Part shown: in pieces, positions 1 through 9,265 of the stretch
Position numbering within the stretch: position 1 is the first letter of the stretch
Layout: every line of letters begins with the position of its first letter
NCBI GenBank assembly: GCA_014706295.1
Contig: JACSVZ010000001.1
Location: 1,611,740 to 1,675,739 of the forward strand
DNA: 64,000 nt
DNA from: Lycocorax pyrrhopterus obiensis
Taxonomy: Eukaryota; Chordata; Aves; Passeriformes; Paradisaeidae
Reading direction: 5' to 3'
Translations under genes and position numbers: made by a program
Notes under the pieces: model-generated
Database searches by the model: none
Told to the model about the DNA's origin: nothing
What the model saw: only the letters and a program-made list of their open reading frames with translations

Positions 1-374
1 GAATCAGAAATCACCACAGAATGAAACCCACCAGAGTAAAGAGAGACCAACCCCCCCTGGAAGCTTCTCCATGAACGTTCCAAGTGGATGGAATCAGAAA
101 TCACCTCAGAACGAAACCCACCAGAATAAAGAGAGATGAACTCCCCTGCCAGAATCTCCATGAATTTTCCAAGTGGGTGGAATGAGAAATCACCAAAGAA
201 TGAAACCTACCAGAATAAAGAGAGATGAACTCCCCTGGAATCTTGTCCATGAATTTTCCACGTGGATGGAATCAGAAATCACCACAGAATGAAACCCACC
301 AGAATAAAGAGAGATGAATCCCCCTGGAAGCTTCTCCATGAATGTTCCAAGTGGATGGAATCAGAAATCACCAC
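1..374. repeat. 90-bp tandem repeat array, cut by the window edge
   Basis: Copies begin with GAATCAGAAATCACC or a close variant at 1, 91, 180, 269 and 358, giving a period of 89-90 bp. The fifth copy loses similarity after about 16 bases. The array therefore ends near 374 and continues to the left of the window. Copies differ by scattered substitutions. No coding function is seen. Confidence 0.9.
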
Positions 375-595
375 GGATTCTCTACAGCTTCCTCCAAAGA
401 TATCACTCCCTGCCACACACACGGCCCTGAGCTGAACAGATGTCCCAGCAAGGCCCCATCTCACCAAAACATCCCAAGAATCGAAATAAAAACCATCAGG
501 CCAAGCCCAGCCTCCTCCCATGTGCGCACACACCACTCTCACTTGGATTCTGGCTTTTCACATCTGCTTTCCTCTCTCCTCCCACCTCCCCTTGA

Positions 596-1027
596 TGCCT
601 TAGGTTTTAACTTTGATATTTTTCAAATCCTGCACTGCCCAGTGTGGAACTCTGAAGTTTCCTGTAGCCTGTTCACTTCTGCTCTCCCGTGCCAGGCAGA
701 CACAACAAAGCCTCTCTGGGCCTGCTCTCCAAGGACACCCAGACCGTCCTAGGCCCAAAAAGTATAAACCAAAGAGCCTCTAAGGGAGAGTAAGCTGAGG
801 GGAATTACATCATTAACTGAAGCTTTAATTGGAGAATTAACCCTGATATGCAAATGAACCAAACCTATAACAGTGTGAAGAACTCGTGACCTGGGGTCCA
901 TCTCGGGGTCCATTTTGAGAGCAGCCTCTGGCTCCCCAGGGGTACCTTTGAAGACCTTTCAAATAAATACCCACCTTTATTGCCTCACTCCTGTCCAGTC
1001 TCTGTTTCTAGGAGGCCTCTTAAGGCA
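596..1027 (+). mobile_element. Probable solo LTR of an endogenous retrovirus
   Basis: The segment starts TGCCTTAG and ends TTAAGGCA. Including two flanking bases, the ends form a perfect 9-bp inverted repeat (GATGCCTTA / TAAGGCATC). A TATAAA box lies at 763-768 and an AATAAA signal at 962-967, giving plus orientation. The length of 432 bp fits an LTR. No internal retroviral sequence flanks it and no target-site duplication is visible. From memory it resembles songbird ERV LTRs; a RepeatMasker comparison would confirm this. Confidence 0.65.
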
Positions 1028-1186
1028 TCTCCCTCTCCCTAAGACCCAGTAATTTGGATTTAAATGCTGCCCCTGCACCAAGCACTGAGGGAAAATGGGA
1101 AAGCCAAAAGCAGAGCTGAAGCTTTGAAGGGCAGACCAAGAACCTTCCAGCATCCTAAGGGACTTCTAAAAATGAGAAAAAGGGGC

Positions 1187-1330
1187 TTTTTATAGGGACA
1201 GAGAGCGACAGGACAAGGGGAATGGTTCTAAACTGACACAGGGCGGGGTTAGATGAGATTTTAGGAAGAAATCCTTTACTCAGAGGGTGGTGAGGCCCTG
1301 GCACAGTTTGCCATGGACTCCCCATCCCTT
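1187..1330 (+). mobile_element. CR1 fragment, type A, without tail
   Basis: The stretch matches the CR1 ORF2 C-terminal/3' UTR junction (GACAGGACAAGGGGAATGG onward, then a GAGGGTGGTGAGGCCCTGG block). It stops before the 3' UTR hairpin and tail, so both ends are lost. It is diverged and probably old. Confidence 0.75.
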
Positions 1331-1984
1331 GAAAACAAACCCGTTTTCCTCGGATAGCATTTAAATGGAGGATTAATTTAAGGCTGACCTATCCACATCA
1401 TCAGGGAGCTTTCATGGTGCTATCACACACATTTCTATCTTTTAATAATCACACGCATTAATATCTTTATCTGTTTACCTGGACACCTGAAACAGCAAAA
1501 GGAGCCACAGGTACAAAGCCAATTACCCAAAAATCCCTAAGAACTCCATGGAGGACAAACTTGGCCCATTTTCCAAGAGGTTTTCCTCATTTTATCATTT
1601 TTTATAGGGTTAGAGGGCAGGAAAACAAAAAACTGAGGAATTTTCGGGAGAAAAAGCTTTTCTAGTGTAGGAAGAGAAGCAGGATTGGTTTCTGCAAAAC
1701 TGGAACTCTCTCAGAGCTGTTTCCAGACTTGGAGATGTTTTTGGAAAGCTCCCGAGTTGCTCCATTCTCAGCCTTTCTTAAGCCCGAATTAAAATGAGGC
1801 AAAATTGAGGAATTTGGCCCTCCCTGCTTTAATGAGCCCAGTCTCACTCCAGTGCCTCGTGAAATGATGGAGATTATTTCCGGAGTTATTGAAAAACACC
1901 TGGAAAACAACGGAGTCATTGGGCACAGCCAGCATGGAAAAATCCTGCTTAATCCTGCTTAATCCTGCTTAATTAACTTAATTT
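1331..1984. other. Unassigned sequence with a 10-bp triplication
   Basis: No gene or known repeat recognised. A short tandem triplication of AATCCTGCTT lies at about 1950-1979. Confidence 0.6.
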
Positions 1985-2095
1985 GTACAATACTCAGGCA
2001 CAGGGTGGGATTTTTGGGGTGCCTGTGCAGGTCCAGGAGCTGGACTGGATGATTCCTGTGGATCCCTTCCAACTCAGGATATTCCAATAATCTCT
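1985..2095 (+). mobile_element. CR1 3' end, type B
   Basis: Only the last ~110 bp of the element remain: the CCAGGAGCTGGACTGGATGA block, then CCCTTCCAACTCAGGATATT, with a decayed tail. Confidence 0.75.
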
Positions 2096-2640
2096 TTTGC
2101 ACTCCTATTCCACTCGGGATCCGGCAGATTTTCATTGAATGGAGGGGAAAAATAAAAGAAAAAAGTGATTTCTTCCTGGTCTGAGCTCTCATTTCCTCAG
2201 CCTGGAATGAATCCGGGCATGTCCATCTCCCTTCCTAAATTAATGAAGAAATTAAAAAAAGCTGCCAGTGCTGGAAGTTCACCCTATAATAATCTTGGCT
2301 CCAAAGCCCTGCTGTAAATTCCTGCATATTTTGCTCCATTTCACTTCTTCCCCTATGCAAATTTTATGCAAATTTGGTCTTGCATGATGTCCTCCAAACA
2401 TGCAATCCAAGGAAAAAAATTAGCTCTAAATGTTTCCAAACCTCTTTCTGCGAATGGAAAGATCCCTTGACCCCATTTTAGCAGAATACCCCCAAATTAA
2501 TTTCTTTTACGCCCCTTTTTTTTCATCCCAAGGGATTTTGTTGAGTGTTTCTGATCGTGGAGGGTTTGGAAGCACCAAAATAGGGGCAACTACATCTGAG
2601 TTGTATTATTACTATTATTATGATCAATATTAATTATTCG
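2096..2640. other. Unassigned AT-rich sequence
   Basis: Nothing recognised. The stretch becomes AT-rich and leads into the microsatellite that follows. Confidence 0.6.
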
Positions 2641-2667
2641 ATAAACAAATCATAATTATGATTATGG

Positions 2668-2733
2668 TAATGATGATGATGATGATGATGATGATAATAA
2701 TAATAATAATAATAATAATAATAGTAATAGTAG
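2668..2733. repeat. (ATG)n-(ATA)n microsatellite
   Basis: About eight ATG repeats run directly into about eleven AAT/ATA repeats. The same compound structure precedes a related sequence at 6439-6507. Confidence 0.9.
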
Positions 2734-2784
2734 TTTAATAAAGGTTTTGTAGAGGTGACATGGCTTAAAACCAGGCTTAACCTG
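2732..2784. repeat. Dispersed ~53-bp repeat, copy 1
   Basis: This block (AGTTTAATAAAGGTTTTGTA onward) matches 6507-6560 at roughly 85 percent by eye. Both copies sit immediately after a GAT/AAT microsatellite. It could be the end of an unidentified retroelement or an old duplication. Confidence 0.6.
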
Positions 2785-2887
2785 GGAGCTTTTTAAGCTG
2801 AAGAGGATAAATTTCCTGGCAGGATACAGGGAGAAGTCAGGGGCACCGTGTGGTGTCCCATTCCTAAAATTTAGGGTTATTCCCAGC

Positions 2888-3172
2888 TATGGGGTCAGGC
2901 TCTGGGAACAGGGACAGGAGGAGAGGGAACGGCCTCAGGCTGGGCCAGGGGAGGTTTAGATTGGATATTAGGAAAAATTTCCCCATGGAAAGGGTGGTCA
3001 GGCCTTGGAAGGAGCTGCCCAGGGAGGTTTGGAGTGCCCATCCCTGGAGGTGTCCAAGGAAGGCCTGGACGTGGCACTCAGTGCTCTGGGCTGGGGACAA
3101 GGTGGGCATCGGGCACAGCTGGGCCTCGCTGGGCTGGGAGGGCTTTTCCAGCCTCAAGGATCCTGGGATTTA
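2888..3172 (+). mobile_element. CR1 fragment, type D
   Basis: The ORF2 C-terminus is readable at about 2889-3020 ([18 protein letters not shown], then [13 protein letters not shown]). It breaks at the one-base frameshift shared by types C and D and resumes as [20 protein letters not shown]. The 3' end has the GGCTTTTCCAGCCTCA motif and GGATCCTGGGATT tail remnants. Confidence 0.9.
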
Positions 3173-3656
3173 GCTAAACCCACATCCAACCTGGAGGACT
3201 CTTCCTCGAGTCCACCTTTCCCTGGCTCGTGGCTGAAATCTCCTCCACAGACCCCAAATCCTTCAGAGGAAAGGGAAAAGCAGAAGGTGTGGGAAGGACA
3301 GGCCTGTCCTGGGGTGTCCTTGCCCGATGTGTTCTGGGTCAGGGATCCCTAAACACCACAAGTACCTGCACTTTGCTGGATAAATCCACCAGGAACTCCA
3401 AACAATTGGGAACACCAAAGAAAGTTGGAATAAAAGCAAGGGGATTCCAGTGGGGGTTGTTTGCACTGAATTTAGAGGTGTTGAGGTGTTTTCCTGGGGC
3501 TTTTTGGGGGCACTTGTTGGGGTGCACTGTGTGCTGGAAGAGCGATAGGCCCTGAGGGCCGGAGACAGAGCCTCTTTCCTGGACCCGGAGGTGGCCCTGG
3601 GAGTGCATCCAGGTGACCGAGGATGGGCTGAGAGAGGATTGTGGGTTTCTGGACAG
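3173..3656. other. Unassigned sequence
   Basis: No gene or known repeat recognised. Short open frames here carry no recognisable domain. Confidence 0.55.
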
Positions 3657-3919
3657 TGTTGGGCCTATGAGATGTGATAATTGTAGTTTGTGACCTTATA
3701 GGGCATTGTTTACCTGTTACCATAATAGGTAATATCTGTGCAATACCCCAGGTGATTGGGCGACACTGTGGTGAACATCTTTCCTGTTTATATGATGTGA
3801 TATCCTGTTAGGTGCTGGTATTTAGGGAATTCTGAGTGCGCAATAAAGGCTTTGCACTTTCCATCTTGGGTGCGGAGTCCATGCCCTTGCGTAATTACTG
3901 CAGGCACTGAGTCCAATCA
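3657..3919 (+). mobile_element. LTR-like segment, tentative
   Basis: The stretch runs from TGTTGGGCC to GTCCAATCA and has an AATAAA signal at 3842-3847, followed by a short GC-richer part resembling R/U5. The terminal inverted repeat is imperfect and no target-site duplication is seen. A GTTGTCACCCTTGG duplication with a 19-bp period lies just outside at about 3938-3972. Confidence 0.35.
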
Positions 3920-4278
3920 CCCCCAACTCAGGGTCCGGTTGTCACCCTTGGGTCGTTGTCACCCTTGGGGACACGGTGGGCACGGGGTCCTCCCTCCTCA
4001 GCACCCTCCCACCCGGAGCCCTTGGTCCTGCTGGGAGCCAGAGCAAGGGGACGGGTACAAGAGGGAAGAGTGACCACTGCAAAAGTCAATTAATTTCTTA
4101 ATTTAAGTACTTTAAACTTCCCATTTTCCTGGCACCTGAGCCCTTTGGAGCTGCTCTTGGAGAGGGACAGGAGCTGATCCACGGGCTCAGGCTGACTTCC
4201 ACGCTCTCCTCTTCCCCTTTCCTGATGGATAAACAATTCCTCCCTCCCAGTCCTGCAGCATTTCCAGCCTGAAGTAGC

Positions 4279-4675
4279 TATTTTATTTTATTTTGTTTTG
4301 TTTTATTTTACTTTATTTTTTTAAATTTTATTTTTACTTTACTTTATTTTATTTTATTATATTTTAATTTAATTTTATTTTTACTTTTTTTTATTTTTAC
4401 TTTATTATATTTTTACTGTACTTTATTTTATTTTATTTTTACTTCATTTTTTGATTTTATTTTTACTTTATTTTATTTTACTTTACTTTTTTAAAATTGA
4501 ATTGAATTGAATTGAATTTTACTTTATTTTATTTTTTAAAAATTAAATAATTTATTATTATTAATTATTACCATTACTAATATTACTATCACTACTATTA
4601 TTTTATTATTAATAAATTAATAATTTCTTTTTAATTTTAATTTTAATTTTAATTTTAATTTTTAAATTTTTATTT
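4279..4675. repeat. TTTTA-type low-complexity tract
   Basis: Almost entirely A and T: TTTTA/TTTAC pentamers, a run of four ATTGA units near 4497-4516, then ATT/AAT and TTTTAA units. Confidence 0.9.
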
Positions 4676-6438
4676 TATCTGCCCACATTTCATTTGGGAA
4701 AATCCTCCAAGCCTGCTTCTTCCAGACACCTTGGGAAGGAATTCTTTTTATTTCCAGAGCTGATGTGCCCCTACCTGGATCCTGTTCACAACCCAATTTT
4801 ATAATTAATATTGTATTTATTCAGTGACTTCCCTGCCTTAAGATGATCCCGTGCATTCCCCATTAAAACCTGGATATTTCTCTAAACATCTCCAAGCTTT
4901 TTATCTCCCAGCCTTTTAAAATCCTTGCTTCTGCCTGGGTGATTTTTTTGTTGATTACAGTAAAAGTGGAGAATTCTCTTAAATGTCAGCCTGCAAAACC
5001 CTCACTGCTTTCCCCCCCAAAACTCTTTTTGAAGGTCACTAAAGCAACCCCACACAAGAGAGGGATTAATGTAAAAAATCTTGGTTTTTAATGGTCTAGA
5101 GAGCTGCTGCTGATTTTATTGTTTGATGCTTTGTTGGGGACAATGATTTTGGGGTGGGTTTCATTTCTGAAGGTCGGGGATTGCGTTTTTAATGAGAAAC
5201 ATCTGGTGGAAGTTAAGCTTAGGAAGTTAAGCCTGGCTCTGTGTCCTACAAAACTCTGCCGAATCCTTTGATTTATGGTTGGGATTCTGAACCACACAGG
5301 AGAATTATCTTATCCAGTCTAGAGACACCAGAAAAAGAGAGGAAAAAACCCCTTTACGGTCCCTACATCAAAGCAACTCCAATATTTCTATTTACAATTA
5401 TGCCCAAGCCTTTGCTGCTTGATGATTGTTCGGAGGCTTTGTAAAATTTCCTTGAAGAGGTGACAAAATGGGAATGAATGACCACAACAACCACATTGCA
5501 GTCACTTCTCCACACTGGTTGTACCATAAATGAAGCAATTTCACCCTCGACTCCTTCACTTTCTGGTTTAGTGAAGAGAAACTCCTCAGGGTTGAAGATC
5601 TGAGGTCTCATCAGAAAGTGGAAGTTGAGTTTTAGGGCTGTGTAGGGAGTGCAAGTTGAATAACCAGGGCTGTAATTCCACCGAAAACGCTGCAGGATTT
5701 AATTGCAGTTTATCAACCTGAAAGAACTAAAGGTGTTTATTATTAATGCAAATTTTCAGGCACAATTTTAGTGGAATTATTTAAAATTCTCTGCTTAATG
5801 TACCCACATTTTCCTGCTAAAACCTGGAGTGCCCCAGGCTCCATTGAATCCATAGGAATTTTTTATTCCTGGCATCAAAAAACCACCCAGAATGTTGTTG
5901 CCTTGCCTTTCTGAGTGGAAACATTTCCTCATTTTGCCTCCATCAAAACAGATTTATTTACGAACATTTCTGATCCTCACAGAAAATTAGAGATTGGAGA
6001 GAATTTTTGCAGAGGAAAGAAGAACAGGATAAAAAACTGGAGTAAAAGAATAAATAACTGGAGCAAAAAATATTGGAGGGAATTAAAACAAACACTATTC
6101 TGGAATTATTCAAAGTAAAAAATCCCTGCCCAAGCCTTTAAAAATTGTGAATTCTCCTCTCATCAGAGCAGAAGAAAAGTGCTGATTGCAGCAGCAAGAG
6201 CACAAATCAGCCAAATTCCTTCAAGTTTCAACTTCACCTTCATGGAAGTTTTCCATTATCAATCCCAATTTTCCTGTTTGCATCCCTGGGGGATTTTAGG
6301 GACCGTGTTTTAAGGACAATTAAGTGACACTAAAGCATTCATTTCTGTATGTTTGGTTAAAATTGAAGCAGTTTAGGGCTTGTGATTGCCTCAGTTTACA
6401 AAGTTGCCTTCCCTAACTACCTGCACCCAGGAACAACA
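4676..6438. other. Unassigned single-copy-like sequence
   Basis: No CR1, LTR or exon recognised across about 1.8 kb. Open frames are at most 82 codons and show no motif. Confidence 0.6.
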
Positions 6439-6507
6439 ATGATAATGATATTAATAATATTAATAATATTAATAATATTGATGACGATGATGATAATAAT
6501 AATAATA
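6439..6507. repeat. (ATA/TGA)n microsatellite
   Basis: Imperfect TAATAT repeats lead into GATGATGATAATAATAATAA. It is the second member of the pair with 2668-2733. Confidence 0.85.
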
Positions 6508-6560
6508 GTTTAATACAGGTTTTGTAGAGGTGAAACGTTTTAAAACCAAGCTTAAACTCT
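6507..6560. repeat. Dispersed ~53-bp repeat, copy 2
   Basis: Matches 2732-2784 (shared GGTTTTGTAGAGGTGA and TTAAAACCA..GCTTAA). The following 90 bp show no clear similarity to the first locus. Confidence 0.6.
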
Positions 6561-6648
6561 GGAAAGCTCTGAAGTGCTGTGCTGGAAGGTGCTGTCCTGG
6601 GAAGGGCAGCCCAGGTGAGGCTGCACATGCACGATGCTATTCCTGCCT

Positions 6649-7072
6649 TCCAGAATCCCAGGATTTAGGCTGGAAAAACCCTCCCAGCCCATCGAGGCCC
6701 AGCTGTGCCCGATGCCCACCTTGTCCCCAGCCCAGAGCACTGAGTGCCACGTCCAGGCCTTCCTGGGACACCTCCAGGGGTGGGCACTCCAAACCTCCCT
6801 GGGCACCTCTTTCCAAGGCCTGACCACCCTTTCCATGAGGAAATTGCTCCTGGTGTCCACCCTGAGCCTCCCCTGGCCCAGCCTGAGGCCATTCCCTCTC
6901 CTCCTGTCCCTGTTCCCTGGGAGCAGAGCCCGACCCCCCCCCGGCTGCCCCCTCCTGTCAGGGAGTTGTGGGGAGCCAATGAGGTCCCCCCTGAGCCTCC
7001 TTTGCTCCAGGCTGAGCCCCTTTCCCAGCTCCCGGAGCTCCTCCTGCCAGGATGTGTTTTCCAGACCCTCCA
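6649..7072 (-). mobile_element. CR1 copy, type D
   Basis: On the minus strand it encodes [32 protein letters not shown] and [13 protein letters not shown], then the type C/D frameshift, then the 3' end with GGGATTCTGG at 6649. It is about 88-90 percent like 62290-62724. No recognisable RT core is present. Confidence 0.92.
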
Positions 7073-7549
7073 CCATGAAAGGATGACTGAGAGATGCCCT
7101 TCAGAGGTTCCATCCTGATCACAACAGAATCCCAGTGAAGATCCCCCTTTGCCCCATAGCAAACACTGGGGGGTGGGGATACAAAGCTGCATTTTTGGGA
7201 GTCAGTTTTGCCCTCAGCATCATCTAGGTGAGCTGGAAATGGATCCCTGTGGCCCCAGGAGCTGAGCACGGTGCCATCACCTCTCCCTTAGTCCCTGGCT
7301 ACAAAACTGGTGGTAAAAAAGACAAATCCCTCTTTTTCTGGATGGAATTCATCTTTTGTCCGAGCACTTGTAGGGTTTGGAGCCCTTTGCTGGCACTTTC
7401 TGAGGGGAACTTCCCCACTGACCCACCTTGAACCCCAAAGGCTGCCAAGCTCGTTGGCCACCTCAAAATAACACGACATGACTTAAATGGAGGATTGATG
7501 TAAAACATTAGGATGTGCTGGATATTCAGGAATTAAAACCCTCCCGGCA
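7073..7549. other. Unassigned sequence
   Basis: No gene or known repeat recognised. Confidence 0.55.
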
Positions 7550-7865
7550 GCTGCAGAAGGAAAAGGTCATTCCCATCCCGCTGAAATCCTTGGAGAACCT
7601 CAGAGCTTTGCTGGCTGCACTGATGGAGAAGCGCTAATGACCATGCAGAGCTGTGGTCGGGGCTGACCACCAGCCCTCAGCCCTCTCTGGAAATTATTGA
7701 CAGCTTTATTGCTTCTTCTTGTCGTGCTTAGGAAATGAAAAGCTTTGCCCTCATCAAGTAATTGCATTAAGCAACTGCTGGGAACGTTTGGCTGCTCCTG
7801 TTCAACGGCCTCGAAGTCGAGTGGGTTTTAGATTTGTCACCTGTCAGGAGTAGTTTGGGTCACAT
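7550..7865. promoter_or_regulatory. Candidate conserved non-coding element
   Basis: A repeat-free stretch contains TTATTGACAGCTTTATTG (about 7696) and AAGTAATTGCATTAAGC (about 7757), homeodomain and TGACAG-like motifs of the kind found in vertebrate enhancers. This is composition-based only; no alignment could be made. Confidence 0.2.
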
Positions 7866-8109
7866 TTATTTTTGGAGTAAAATCATGTCGATGCTGCTGC
7901 TCCTGCCCTTGCAAGTGAAAGTTTGGGGCTGGAGTCCGCTGGGGAATGCAGGCCGGGAAAAAGTCTGGGAAGTGCTTGGAGAATCTGCGAGAAGAAGGCA
8001 AGCAAGGGAAGTTCGTGGGAGAATGAAACACCAGACCAGGGAATCCAAGAGGATAGCAAGGGAAGGGAGTTCTGGGCAGAATGATCAACACTAAACCAGG
8101 AATCTGGAG

Positions 8110-8150
8110 TAATAATAATAATAATAATAACAATAATAATAATAATAAAG
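8110..8150. repeat. (TAA)n microsatellite
   Basis: Thirteen TAA-type triplets with one interruption (ACAATAA). Confidence 0.9.
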
Positions 8151-8258
8151 ATATTATTAAAACAACCCCAACAGCACCAAATGGTTATAACTGAAGCCAT
8201 GCAATTCCTGGGAGATTTTGGACAGTGAGGAAATTTCCTTCTTCCTTCCTTCCTCTTA

Positions 8259-8450
8259 TCCTTTTTCTTTTCTTTTCTTTTCCTTTCTTTCCCTTTCTTT
8301 CCCTTTCCCTTTCCCTTTCCCTTTCCCTTTCCCTTTCCCTTTCCCTTTCCCTTTCCCTTTCCCTTTCCCTTTCCCTTTCCCTTTCCCTTTCCCTTTCCCT
8401 TTCCCTTTCCCTTCCCTTCCCTCTCTTTTCCTTTCCTCTCTTTTCCTTAT
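8259..8450. repeat. Polypyrimidine tract with (CCCTTT)n core
   Basis: An uninterrupted CCCTTT hexamer array of about 18-19 copies occupies 8301-8412, flanked by irregular TTTTC and CCTTTCC runs. One strand is essentially all pyrimidine over 190 bp. Its open frames (PFPFPF, SLSLSL, KGKGKG) are repeat artefacts. Confidence 0.95.
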
Positions 8451-8925
8451 TTCTCTGTCTCCAATGGTGCACCAGAAGGAGCCATGGTGCCATTTCCTTC
8501 CTGGATTATCACCCTGAGGGAAAGAAGCCTCCAAAAATGTTGCTCTGGTCTCCAGTGTTGGATTTGGTGCTTGAGGATCCCCAGGATTTTCTGCTGGATC
8601 TGGGATTTCCCCAGCCTGTGGTGCTGTTTGCAGGGATCTGTTTCCTTTGGCAAACCCCGCTCCTCCTCCCAAACCATCGTAGCTGTTTTAGGCTGGAGCA
8701 GCTCTCCCCAAACCAAGGAGAGGTCAATGGCAGGGCACCAACCCCGAGTGACAAAGGACAAGATTCTGGGCAAAGATCAGGATGTGGGAACTGCAAAGAG
8801 GCAGCAGCAGCTTTGTTACCCTCAGGAATCCATTCTACTCTCCCTCGGGAGTGTTTGGAAATGTTCAGGCTGTAAAGTGACCCACAGGACACCCTTGGCT
8901 CATCACCTGCACCCTACAGAGCTTC
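8451..8925. other. Unassigned sequence
   Basis: Nothing recognised, although several short frames are open on both strands. Confidence 0.55.
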
Positions 8926-9265
8926 AGAATCCCAGAATCCCAGAATCCCAGGATGGTTTGGGTTGGAAAGGACCTTAAAAATCACCTCATTCCACCCCTG
9001 CCATGGCAGGGACACCTTCCACTGTCCCAGGCTGCTCCAAGCCCCAATGTCCAACCTGGCCTTGGACACTTCCAGGGACCCAGGGGCAGCCACAGCTGCT
9101 CTGGGAATTGCATTCCAGTCCCTCATTACCCTTCCAGGGAACAATTCCGTCCCATGATCCCATCTATCTCTGCCCTCTGGGCCATTTAAAACCATTCCCC
9201 CTTTTCCTCTCACTCCATGCAAAGTCCCTCTCCAGCCTTCCCGTAACCCCTTCAGGCACTGGATG
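8926..9265 (-). mobile_element. CR1 3' copy, type A
   Basis: The tail is at 8926-8950 as three AGAATCCC octamers (GGGATTCT in the sense strand), followed by the 3' UTR (CCACCCCTGCCATGGCAGGG palindrome). It extends through the ORF2 C-terminus to about 9265 and is 5'-truncated. Confidence 0.92.

Noticed and set aside
8185..8875. Frames of SLSLSL, PFPFPF and KGKGKG repeats
   Set aside because: Direct translation of the CCCTTT microsatellite.
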